NCBI GenBank assembly: GCA_964572045.1
Contig: CAZNEI010000008.1
Span: 11,559-75,558 of the forward strand
Length of the DNA stretch: 64,000 bases
Origin: CBDCKR01 sp964572045
Lineage (GTDB): Bacteria > Gemmatimonadota > Gemmatimonadetes > Longimicrobiales > Gaopeijiaceae
Direction: 5' to 3'
The position numbers were made by a program, and so were the translations under genes. Each line of letters begins with the position of its first letter. The stretch's first letter is position 1. The notes under the pieces were generated by a model, which saw only the letters and a program-made list of their open reading frames with translations, did not search any database and was not told where the DNA came from. Positions 17,665 through 25,734 of the stretch are shown in pieces.

Positions 17665-18350
17665 CACCGAAGCAGTCCCTCGTAGGGGCCTTCGGCGCTC
17701 CCTTCCTCCCGCGCCTCATCGGGCGTTGAGAGGGTCACGTCCTCGGGCACCTCCCCGGAAGCGCCGACGGGGGATTCGAGCCCCTCTCGGCCACCCTCCA
17801 GGATCCACCCGTGCATCAGAGCGGCACCCGAGAGAGTCATCAAGAGAAACAGCAATAGAGACGGGGCTCCCAGACGAGCGAGTCCGCTCGAACCCGTCAC
17901 CAGGACCCCGAGCGCTCCCCCCAAAGCAGCCACGGCGCCGGGCTCGACCCGGCGGCGTGCAGTGCGGACCGTGGAGATCGCCGCGAGGAGCCGCCCGCAT
18001 GCGTAGAGCGGCAACGCCGCGACGAACGCGAGCCCGAAGGCCTGGGTTGAAGCGCCGCCACCGAGACCCTCGCCCAACGTCCAAGCGACCACAAGGGCCG
18101 ACGCGGCGGCGAACGCTACCAGCACCGCCAGCCACCGCCTGCGAAGGGATCTCACGGCCTCCGGTCCCTCCGAAGTGGGTCGGGCGGACAGCCCGATCCC
18201 AAAGGACATGAGTTCAACCGCGGCGATCAGGGCCAGGGAGCGAAGCATGCCCTGGCCCGTGAACAGCAACAAGGCCACGGCAACGACCGCAGCCGTGCCC
18301 GCGGCAACGCCGACCACAAAGGACGGGACCCACGCCAAACGATTCCTCAA
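17664..18350 (-). CDS. Membrane protein of unknown function, first gene of the SbcCD-like operon
   Basis: A protein of about 228 residues with six likely hydrophobic helices (~8-30, ~33-53, ~70-92, ~100-122, ~135-155, ~160-180) and an acidic, disordered C-tail. I do not recognise the family. The apparent start is TTG at 18350; a later GTG before PSFVVGVAAG is possible. Its stop overlaps the start of the SbcD-like gene, so translation is probably coupled. Consistent coupling to a degenerate SbcD/SbcC pair would suggest membrane association of that system, which is inference only. Confidence 0.7.
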   Translation of the reverse strand: MRNRLAWVPSFVVGVAAGTAAVVAVALLLFTGQGMLRSLALIAAVELMSFGIGLSARPTSEGPEAVRSLRRRWLAVLVAFAAASALVVAWTLGEGLGGGASTQAFGLAFVAALPLYACGRLLAAISTVRTARRRVEPGAVAALGGALGVLVTGSSGLARLGAPSLLLFLLMTLSGAALMHGWILEGGREGLESPVGASGEVPEDVTLSTPDEAREEGSAEGPYEGLLR

Positions 18351-19422
18351 CGAGCCACCGATCTCTGCGGATCGACCTCGCTCGCAGCCTTGGCACAGTC
18401 GGGCACCACGCTCTGTTTTCCCTCTAGGGTCGCACTAGCTCTTCAGCGTGGACAAAGGCGGCCGGACGGTCCCGCCTTTCGCGGATTGTAATGATCGCCA
18501 TAGGCTCCGACAACGTGAGGGGCGGACAACTTGCCGCTGAGGTCTCGGTCCCCGAGGTCTCGTCGCTGCGAGCTCCTTCAAGCATCCTTCGCTATGAAGC
18601 CGGAGGTGGACGGATGCGTGGGATCGATCGTGCCAGCCATCGGCCGCGCGGCATCCACGCCCGGGCTCTTGCCCGCCGCGTCGTTCATCCGACTCCTGCG
18701 CGCCGTCGTCACTTTACGGCTCCGGGTTGCGTTGGGTCCGCCGATCTCCGAAGCCCCGAAAGCCGCGCGACGCCGTTCTGCGGACGGCGGCGATCTCCGA
18801 TCCGGGCCGGTGCTGGCTTCCAAGGGGGTGCTCGAAGCCCGCAGGGCCTCACAGCCACTCGCGAAACGCGCCTTCCGGGGCTCACCGCGCCTCGCGGTAT
18901 CGGGCCGGTGATCGGCTCAGACTTGGCGGGGTGCCCTCCGAGCGGGGGAGCCTTGGTGTGGGGTTCGGGCGTGACCGAGTGAAACTGCCCCGCGCTGCAC
19001 CGCCGAGGGACGTGGGGATCGTGCCCCGGGCGGAGTCGGCGCTCTTCCCGCCGGGTCGGGAATCTGATCCTATCGGACGGCACGTCCTCGTTCGCCCGGC
19101 CCGAGACACTCTCCGATCAGGAGGCGGCCCGTCGGGCTACGGAACGCCGCGGCCCAGGGAACCTCGCCGATCGGTTCTTCCACCCGGTCAGGCGGGGAGC
19201 CCCGGCGTGGCCGGATCTCCAGGGCACCCGCGGGAACCGAGAGCCCTCCTCCTCCAGGAGTCCACCGCCACCTTGAACCTCTCGGCCTGAGATGCGGGCG
19301 CCCGGGATCCTCAGGGTTTCGGTGGATGAGGGCATGACGACCTTCCTGATCACCGCCAACCTGACCTGGCTGCACGATTCTCGGATCTCATACGACTCCG
19401 CGAGAGACTGCAGGGCCGCCTC
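18351..19422. other. 1.07-kb stretch without a supported gene
   Basis: Several frames are open because of the GC content, but none shows a recognisable domain or normal composition. A minus-strand frame at 19117-19359 begins MAVIRKVVMPSSTET, which looks briefly like a lipoyl-domain start, but the rest does not hold up. The stretch may be decayed coding DNA. No tRNA or repeat array was seen. Confidence 0.5.
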
Positions 19423-20313
19423 TTAGGCCCCCGCTTCCTCGTATAGGAATCGATAGGCCTCGAAGCGTCTCGAGTCGATCTCCCCCGCATTGACTGCCTC
19501 CAGCACCTTGCAGTCCGGCTCATGTAGGTGGCTGCACCGCCTGAAACGGCACGCCGACGCACGGGAGCGGAACTCCGGGAAGCATTGGCCGAGTTCCTCT
19601 TGCCTCACACCCCAGACGCCCACCTCGCTGAAGCCCGGGGTATCGGCCACAAACCCGCCGCACTGCATCCGGATCAAGCGGGACGTTACCGTCGTGTGTC
19701 TGCCACCGCCGCCCTTCCCACTCAACTCGCCGGTCCTGAGCTTCTGGCCAGGCTCCAGCGCGTTGATCAGGCTTGATTTGCCGACGCCCGACGGGCCCGC
19801 TAGGGCTGAGATGCCGCCGCAGACATGCTCCGCAAGAACCTCCAGCCCCTCGCCGGTCAGCGCGCTCGTCTTCGCCACGTCGTAGCCCGCAGAGGCGTAG
19901 ACGCTCTCCATCTCGGCGGCCGCGGCAGCGGCGCCCTCAAGATCCATCTTGTTGAGCACCACCACGGGTGTGACACCTGCGTACTCGCCCGCCACGAGCA
20001 GATGATCGATGAGATGGCGCCTCGGCTTGGGTCTGGCAGTGGAGACCACCACGAGAAGCCGATCCGCATTGGCGACAAGTACCTTTACCGAACGACCGCC
20101 GGACCGACTGCGGACGATGGAAGTCACGCGCGGGAGGACTTCTTCGATGACGAAGCTTGCGTCACCCGCCTCTGCAACCCTCACGCGATCACCGATGACC
20201 ACCTGGTCGCCGGTCCGCTCCTCCAACTTCAGACGGCCGCGCAAGGACGCCTGCACAACCGTCCCGTGGTCGAGTGCCACGGTATACACTCCACCGCGGG
20301 CCAGGTGGACCAT
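19423..20313 (-). CDS. rsgA: Ribosome small subunit-dependent GTPase A
   Basis: About 296 residues with the circularly permuted GTPase order of RsgA/YjeQ: an N-terminal OB-fold, then G4 NKMD, G5 TSALTGEG, G1 GPSGVGKSSL and G3 DTPGFSE. A C-terminal zinc-binding region carries Cys and His residues (ASACRFRRCSHLHEPDC). RsgA assists late maturation of the 30S subunit. The ATG at 20313 (MVHLARGGVY) is preferred; an upstream in-frame start at 20373 would add 20 residues that overlap the neighbouring terminator region. It lies downstream of a sigma factor gene on the same strand but is separated from it by a terminator. Confidence 0.93.
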   Translation of the reverse strand: MVHLARGGVYTVALDHGTVVQASLRGRLKLEERTGDQVVIGDRVRVAEAGDASFVIEEVLPRVTSIVRSRSGGRSVKVLVANADRLLVVVSTARPKPRRHLIDHLLVAGEYAGVTPVVVLNKMDLEGAAAAAAEMESVYASAGYDVAKTSALTGEGLEVLAEHVCGGISALAGPSGVGKSSLINALEPGQKLRTGELSGKGGGGRHTTVTSRLIRMQCGGFVADTPGFSEVGVWGVRQEELGQCFPEFRSRASACRFRRCSHLHEPDCKVLEAVNAGEIDSRRFEAYRFLYEEAGA

Positions 20314-20386
20314 CCCGATCAAGAGGCGCACCACGAGGTGTCTGGACACCGAGCAGGGAGCCCCCGAGGCCATACGACAAGGAAAA

Positions 20387-20429
20387 CCTGGCTGACCACC
20401 GCGATCGTCTCCTCGCGGGGCCAGCCAGG
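20387..20429 (-). terminator. Intrinsic terminator after the sigma factor gene
   Basis: CCTGGCTG at 20387-20394 pairs with CAGCCAGG at 20422-20429, and an inner CCGCGA/TCGCGG stem extends the helix. On the minus strand the stem is followed by TTTTCC. It sits just past the stop of the sigma gene. Confidence 0.75.
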
Positions 20430-20446
20430 CTCTTCCGAGACGCGGA

Positions 20447-21346
20447 TCACGCAGCGAACGACTCTAGCGCGTCTCCCTTGCGGCCCTCGCGAAGCCTCCG
20501 GAGTGCCCGGTCGCGTAGCTGTCGAATCCGCTCCCGCGTCACTCCAAGTATGTTCCCAATCTCCTCAAGAGTGTGCTCTCGCTCACCCTCGAGGCCGAAA
20601 TACAGCCGGAGTACACGTGCATCGCGAGCCTCCAGCGTGCTCAGAGCGTCGCCCACGGTCTCGGTGAGAAGTCGGCTTTCGACATCCTGTTCCGGCTCCG
20701 CCGCCTCTTCGGTGATGAACCGCTCGACAAGCTGAGAGTCCTCACTGTCGCCGATGGGAGCGTCGAGCCTGATTTCAGCGGCGTTAAGGGTTTGCAGCGA
20801 TTCGATCAGCGCCGGCGTGAGGTTCGTCGCCGAGCTTAACTCCTCGGACGTGGGCTCGCGGTTCAGTTCCTGCTTGAGGCGCTCCTTTTCGCGAAAGATG
20901 CGCGCAAGGTCGGAAGCCCGGTTCAGAGGCACTCGAACCGCGCGGCCGTGGTTTGCCAGGGACGCGAGGATCGCCTGGCGGATCCACCAGACCGCGTAGC
21001 TGATGAACTTCACCCCTTGTTCCGGATCGAATTTCCGGGCAGCCGTCACCAACCCCACGTTCCCTTCTTGGATGAGGTCCGTCAGGGCAACGCCCCGGTT
21101 CTGGTACTTCTTCGCGACGCTGATGACGAAGCGGAGATTCGCCCGCGCCAGCTCCTGGATCGCGTCTTGGTCACCCATCTGAGCAAGCGCTCCGAGCTCC
21201 TTCTCCCTGTCGGGAGTGATGAGCTCGTGGCGACTCACGTCGCGCAGATACTGATCGAGGGCGGTCTTTTCTTCGATGCTGGCGTCGAAGCCGGCCAGAG
21301 GATTGGCCCGGCCCTTTCGTTTTCTTCGCGTCGTAGCCGTAGCCAT
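20447..21346 (-). CDS. Primary-type RNA polymerase sigma factor (RpoD/SigA group) lacking region 1.1
   Basis: A 299-residue sigma-70. Region 1.2 starts at DQYLRDVSRHELIT. Region 2 contains ANLRFVISVAKKYQNRGV, then DLIQEGNVGL, AARKFDPEQGVKFISYA and WWIRQAIL. Region 3 follows, and region 4.2 carries the HTH ILGVTRERIRQLRDRALRRL. Region 1.1 and the nonconserved insert are absent, so it is far shorter than E. coli RpoD. A second sigma of the same type lies at 35808. Which one is the housekeeping factor cannot be decided from sequence. A candidate promoter lies 97-126 bases upstream of the ATG. Confidence 0.95.
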   Translation of the reverse strand: MATATTRRKRKGRANPLAGFDASIEEKTALDQYLRDVSRHELITPDREKELGALAQMGDQDAIQELARANLRFVISVAKKYQNRGVALTDLIQEGNVGLVTAARKFDPEQGVKFISYAVWWIRQAILASLANHGRAVRVPLNRASDLARIFREKERLKQELNREPTSEELSSATNLTPALIESLQTLNAAEIRLDAPIGDSEDSQLVERFITEEAAEPEQDVESRLLTETVGDALSTLEARDARVLRLYFGLEGEREHTLEEIGNILGVTRERIRQLRDRALRRLREGRKGDALESFAA

Positions 21347-21442
21347 CGAATATCTATGCTCCTAACCACTCGGGTTCTCTCTGTGAAAAGCTACCCCTCT
21401 CGACGGAATTCCGACGAAACGTAGGCAGCCTAGAATTTTATG

Positions 21443-21472
21443 CTAATACCTGTTTTCTGTCCATATGTTCAA
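21443..21472 (-). promoter_or_regulatory. Candidate sigma-70-type promoter of the sigma factor gene
   Basis: In an AT-rich island on the minus strand, TTGAAC (21467-21472) and TATTAG (21443-21448) stand 18 bases apart. Each matches four of six consensus bases. It lies about 100 bases upstream of the start codon at 21346. Confidence 0.4.
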
Positions 21473-21650
21473 GCTTGGGGGATTCCCGGTCGCGGGACAC
21501 ACCTGGACTTCGGACGGCATGATCGCGAGGCCGGGAGAGTGATCCGGCTGGCCGCCGGAGCGTACGCCTGAGATGCGCCGAGCAACGTAACGCCAGGCTT
21601 TCTGACGGCCGACACGAGGGCCCCGCGGCCGGAGGCGTGACGCCCTGGAG

Positions 21651-22940
21651 CTAACTCCGGCGCGTGACGCGTGTGAGGAGATCCTCCCGGTCGAGCGAGC
21701 GGCGCTCGAAGGTGAAGACGCGCAGGACGCGTGCGGTGGTGTAGAGCTCCCGTGCGAGACGCGGCAGGTCGATCAGGCCGGGCAGGCCGCCCGGACCTAG
21801 CCGCTCGACCTCCCCTGAGCGCCTCTGGACAAGGAGATCCAGCTGAAACATCGCCCGCTTGGCCGGAAAATCGATCACTACCTCACCCGGCTCCAGCCCC
21901 ACCTCCTCCGCCAGTCGGTCTTCGACCGCCCTCTTCATCGGCGTCTCGGAAACGACCCAATCCTCGACGACGCGATCGCCCAGCTCCGCCGCCGTGACCT
22001 CCAGTGCCCGCTTGGGCAGTCTCCGGGCCCGGAGGGCCGGGAGCCACCGCGTCGAGAGTCGTTCCGCCACAGGGCTGTCCGCTTCATGGGCCCGGCGCGC
22101 CGTCTCATAGACCAGTTCCTCATCGGTAGGCCCGACGAGTTCTTCCGGATCGAGAATCCCGCCTCGAACGGCTTCATCCACGATCCTTTTGTAGAGTGCC
22201 GTCGCAGCACGCACACCGTGATGCCAATAGACGTTCCGGAACATCTGATACTTGGCGAAGAGCAGCGACTCGAGGGCCGCCACGGCTTTCTCGAGGACTC
22301 CCACCTCCGGTTTCCCGGTCTCGGGATCCGAGAGTACGGCGATGCCCTGGAGGAGCCTGTCAACGTCAACCTCGCCATAGGGCACACCACAGAAGCGGGC
22401 GTCTCGCCGCAGGTACTCCATCTTGTCCAAGTCCAGGCTGCCCGCCACAAGGCCCCGCAGCGGGTTGTCGCTTCGCCCCCGGAGCAACTCATAGATGCGC
22501 GGGCCCGCGTCAGGTCCGATCGTCGCGAGCGCGTCGTTGAGCTCAGGAGAGTCGAAGAACCGCGAGGAGATCGCCTCGTGATCGCCGGGAAGCAGAGCCG
22601 ATTCCAGCTCCTCCAGAGCGTGGGAGAACGCGTAGTGTCCGATATCGTGCAGGAGCGCGGCGTAGGGCACGAGGCGCGCATCGTCGGTGGCCCGCTCCGA
22701 GATGCAACCCCTCTCCCTGAGCCGGCTGATCGCCGTGACGGCCAAGTGATAGACGCCGATCGCGTGATCGAATCGCGTGTGGGTGGCCCCAGGATAGACG
22801 AGGTGCGCAAAGCCAAGCTGCCGAATGTACCGAAGCCTCTGGAACGCCCGTGTGTCAACGATGCGCACCGCCGTCGCATCGAGTCGAATCGTATTCCACA
22901 TGGGGTCGCGAATGACCCGGTCACCACCGTCCTGAAGCAT
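21651..22940 (-). CDS. HD-domain phosphohydrolase (YwfO/SAMHD1-like)
   Basis: A 429-residue protein. It opens with RVIRDPMWNTIRLDA and RAFQRLRYIRQLG, typical of this group. The HD metal site is present: the His of THTRFDHAIGVYH, the HD of YAALLHDIGHYAFSH, and an Asp in GSLDLDKMEYLRRDA. It continues with an all-helical body (FAKYQMFRNVYWHHGVRAA) and a C-terminal domain. Relatives hydrolyse dNTPs or other nucleotides; the substrate here is unknown. The preceding ~300-base gap contains the upstream region of the sigma gene, and the next gene upstream (Cho-like) is divergent. Confidence 0.9.
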   Translation of the reverse strand: MLQDGGDRVIRDPMWNTIRLDATAVRIVDTRAFQRLRYIRQLGFAHLVYPGATHTRFDHAIGVYHLAVTAISRLRERGCISERATDDARLVPYAALLHDIGHYAFSHALEELESALLPGDHEAISSRFFDSPELNDALATIGPDAGPRIYELLRGRSDNPLRGLVAGSLDLDKMEYLRRDARFCGVPYGEVDVDRLLQGIAVLSDPETGKPEVGVLEKAVAALESLLFAKYQMFRNVYWHHGVRAATALYKRIVDEAVRGGILDPEELVGPTDEELVYETARRAHEADSPVAERLSTRWLPALRARRLPKRALEVTAAELGDRVVEDWVVSETPMKRAVEDRLAEEVGLEPGEVVIDFPAKRAMFQLDLLVQRRSGEVERLGPGGLPGLIDLPRLARELYTTARVLRVFTFERRSLDREDLLTRVTRRS

Positions 22941-23297
22941 GGCCGGAAGGTTAGCGCGGGGGAGCGGCCGGCAGCAATGGCTCTTTCGGTCGGCGCTCCC
23001 TATATTCCCGAAAGAAAAGCGAAAGTCCGGAGGGTCCGTCCGGACTCAGGACCGAGTACGGGAGGCCGCGCAAGCAATGCCTTTGCGCCGCATGCCCGGA
23101 CGGCACGATGACGGAGTCGGGGCAGCCCTACGGTGAGAAGAAGGAACGCAGGCGTCGGCAGGGCTTCTCGGCTTGGGTCGGCCCGGGTGGTTCGGCCGAG
23201 TCTCGTCTTCAAGTCAATGAGGAGTCGGACGGGGTCTGGGCACGGTCATTCCTCCGAGCCTCTACAGGCTGACCCGCCCGGCCCCCGTGGCCATCTC
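22941..23297 (+). other. Divergent upstream region between HD protein and Cho-like gene
   Basis: No convincing gene. A small frame (23107-23271, starting MTESGQPYGEKKERRRRQ) is open for about 54 codons with a plausible charged start, but nothing supports it. The stretch contains TATATT near 23010, which could belong to a promoter for the plus-strand genes. Confidence 0.4.
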
Positions 23298-24383
23298 ATG
23301 AGCGTACCCGCCTGCGCACTCCGAGCATACGTGCGTGCCCACGCCGAAAACCGGCCGGGTGTCTATCGGATGCTCAGTGCGGCCGGCCAGCCGCTTTACG
23401 TGGGCAAGTCGGTGCAGGTACGGACGCGTTTGCTTTCGCATCTCCGGGTGCATCACGGCCGCAAGGCCGCAACCCTGATCCGCCAGACGGGTCGCATCCG
23501 CTGGGAGTACGTCCCCAACGAACTCTCGGCGCTGGTGAGGGAGATGGAGCTGATCCAGCGCTGGCAGCCACGCTTCAACGTGCGCCACAAGAGCAAGCCC
23601 AGATACGGCTTCGTGAAGCTGACCCGTGAGGTTGCGCCGCGTATCCTGCCGGTTTCGCGCGTCATCCCGGACGGGTCCCTCTACTTTGGCCCGTTTCCTC
23701 TCGTGGGGCGGCTAAGGCGCACGGTTCGCGAACTCGCACACACCCTGGGGCTGAGGGACTGCTCGGCCACCACACCCGTGTTCTTCGATGATCAGCTTGA
23801 CCTCTTCCCCCAAGGGAGCGCCCCGCTCTGCATGCGGGCAGATCTCGGAACTTGCCTCGCCCCGTGTTGCGGAGCCACCAGCGGAGACGTCTATTCTCGG
23901 CGTGTTGCCATCGCTCGACGGTTCTTGGAGGGTCGGACCCGCGATCCGCTCACACGCCTGGAGAGGCGGACCGAGGAGGCGGCGCGCCGTCTCGACTTCG
24001 AGTACGCCGCCATCTTGAGGGATCGGATCTCGCGCTTTGGGGCCTTGCAGAGTCAGCTCGCCGCCTTCAGAGGCCGTATCGAAGGCTTGACGTTCCTCTA
24101 TCGGATCCCGGGATTCGCCGGCGACGATCGTCTATTCCTGATCCGTCGGGGTCGTATCCGCCGCGACTATCCGTACCCGCAGTCCGAGCGGGAGCGGAAC
24201 GAGGTGACCCAGGCAGTGGAAGATGTGTACCAGAGTGCCGAGCGGGGGCCGGCGGCACTCCCCGCACGCCAGGTGGCGGAGGTCATGCTGGTGGCCCGGT
24301 GGTTCGAGCACCATCCCGGCGAACTCAACCGGACGGCCACACCCCAGCGTTGGCTTGAGGAACCGGCCATCGGACGGCAGTGA
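23298..24383 (+). CDS. UvrC-like GIY-YIG nuclease without the second nuclease domain (Cho-like)
   Basis: A 361-residue protein. Residues ~15-100 are a GIY-YIG domain: GVYRML, YVGKSVQVRTRLLSHL, and the Glu in LVREMELIQRWQPRFN that would complete the catalytic centre. The middle has LYFGPFP and a Cys-containing region (LGTCLAPCCG) like UvrC. A UvrB-binding-like helix pair follows (DPLTRLERRTEEAARRLDFEYAAILRDRI). The UvrC RNase H-like domain and HhH motifs are missing, so it resembles E. coli Cho, an alternative 3' incision nuclease in excision repair. The ATG at 23298 is chosen over an upstream frame with poor coding character. It overlaps the next gene. Confidence 0.85.
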   Translation: MSVPACALRAYVRAHAENRPGVYRMLSAAGQPLYVGKSVQVRTRLLSHLRVHHGRKAATLIRQTGRIRWEYVPNELSALVREMELIQRWQPRFNVRHKSKPRYGFVKLTREVAPRILPVSRVIPDGSLYFGPFPLVGRLRRTVRELAHTLGLRDCSATTPVFFDDQLDLFPQGSAPLCMRADLGTCLAPCCGATSGDVYSRRVAIARRFLEGRTRDPLTRLERRTEEAARRLDFEYAAILRDRISRFGALQSQLAAFRGRIEGLTFLYRIPGFAGDDRLFLIRRGRIRRDYPYPQSERERNEVTQAVEDVYQSAERGPAALPARQVAEVMLVARWFEHHPGELNRTATPQRWLEEPAIGRQ

Positions 24384-25576
24384 TGGATCACCTAAAGGGA
24401 TTGCGGGTCGTCGACGTCACACAGAACCTCGCCGGACCTTACTGTACGCAGATCCTCGGCGATCTCGGCGCCGACGTCGTGAAGATAGAACCGCCAACGG
24501 GAGACTCGGCGCGCGCGTGGGGACCCCCGTTCTGGACCAGCGAGAGTCCCCTTTTCCTGTCTGTCAACCGGAACAAGAGAAGCGCCCGGATCGACCTGAA
24601 GGGAGAGCGCGGCCGGGAGATCGCCTGGACGTTGATCGATCGTGCCGACGTCTTCGTGCAGTCGCTCCGTGCCGGTGTCGTCGAGTCGCTCGGGTTCGAC
24701 TACGAGTCGGTCAAGGCGCGTCGGCCAGAGATCATCTACGTGTCCGTGACAGCGTACGGACAGACCGGTCCGCTCAAGAACCTACCCGGTTACGATCCCC
24801 TTATGCAGGCACAAAGCGGCATCATGTCCGTGACCGGACACCCCGAGACGGGGCCGGCCCGCGTCGGTGTTTCCATCGTGGACTTCGGCACTGGAATGTG
24901 GGCGGCCTTAGGGGCCCTGGCCGCCCTGAGCGAAAGGGCCAAGACGGGTCGGGGCTGTCACGTGACCACCGCCCTGCTCGACACCGCACTTGGATGGTTC
25001 TCGTATCACGTCATGGGGCATTGGGCCAGCGGCGTGGTGCCGGGGCCGATGGGGTCTCAATTCGGGATGATCGCTCCCTACGGTGCGTTTCCCACCCAAG
25101 ACGGGCAGTTGATGATCGCTGCGGGAAACGACGCCTCGTTCGGTCGGCTGTGCATCGCTCTTGGGCTCGGGGAACTCGTGGATGATCCCCGCTACGGAAG
25201 CAACCCGTCAAGAGTCGAGAACAGGGAGGATCTCTTTCGGGTCGTGGCGAAGGTCACGCAGAGACACACGACGAGTGGGCTTTGGAGCCTGCTCGCACAA
25301 CAGGCCGTTCCCGCGGCGCCCATCCAGGACGTGGCCGCAGTCGTTGCGGACCCGCAGGTTCAAGCGTCGGGCATGCTCCGTCGTGCCGACCATCCAGGGA
25401 TCCCCGACTATCAGGACGTGGCTATCCCGGTTCGTTGGGATGACGAGCGGGCACAGGTCCGAAGCGCCCCGCCGGAGGCTGGAGAGCATACAAGAGAGGT
25501 CTTGGTTGAGCTCGGATACGGGCCGGACGAGATCGACGACCTCATCGCGAAGGGGGTAGTGGCCCCCGCCGAGTGA
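24383..25576 (+). CDS. CaiB/BaiF family (type III) CoA-transferase
   Basis: A protein of about 397 residues. The start LKGLRVVDVTQNLAGPYCTQ, then LGDLGADVVKIEPPTGDSAR, and RNKRSARIDLKGERGREI are the family pattern. PGYDPLMQAQSGIMSVTG contains the Asp used for the aspartyl-CoA intermediate. The enzyme moves CoA between carboxylic acids; the acids cannot be named. GTG at 24380 or ATG at 24383 may start it; the GTG overlaps the stop of the nuclease gene, so the two are translationally coupled, an odd pairing. A hairpin lies after the stop. Confidence 0.92.
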   Translation: MDHLKGLRVVDVTQNLAGPYCTQILGDLGADVVKIEPPTGDSARAWGPPFWTSESPLFLSVNRNKRSARIDLKGERGREIAWTLIDRADVFVQSLRAGVVESLGFDYESVKARRPEIIYVSVTAYGQTGPLKNLPGYDPLMQAQSGIMSVTGHPETGPARVGVSIVDFGTGMWAALGALAALSERAKTGRGCHVTTALLDTALGWFSYHVMGHWASGVVPGPMGSQFGMIAPYGAFPTQDGQLMIAAGNDASFGRLCIALGLGELVDDPRYGSNPSRVENREDLFRVVAKVTQRHTTSGLWSLLAQQAVPAAPIQDVAAVVADPQVQASGMLRRADHPGIPDYQDVAIPVRWDDERAQVRSAPPEAGEHTREVLVELGYGPDEIDDLIAKGVVAPAE

Positions 25577-25661
25577 CCGGCGGTTCGCCTCCGAGGTCCC
25601 TCACTGTTCGGTTTCTTGGGCCTTCGTGGTCGCGCCTGCGCTCACGCAGAGCTCCGCGACG

Positions 25662-25684
25662 GCTCCGTAACGGAACTACGGAGC
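25662..25684. terminator. Perfect hairpin between convergent genes
   Basis: GCTCCGTA and TACGGAGC form a perfect 8-bp stem around a 7-base loop, between the CoA-transferase and the symporter, which converge. No T-run follows, so it would be a weak or factor-assisted bidirectional terminator. Confidence 0.5.
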
Positions 25685-25734
25685 GCGCGGCCCGCACCTA
25701 CTAGGCGCGCCGCCGGACATTGCCGAGGGACGGC

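Noticed and set aside
19117..19359. Minus-strand frame starting MAVIRKVVMPSSTET, like a lipoyl (E2) domain start
   Set aside because: The similarity stops after a few residues; no lipoyl Lys motif follows and composition looks non-coding.
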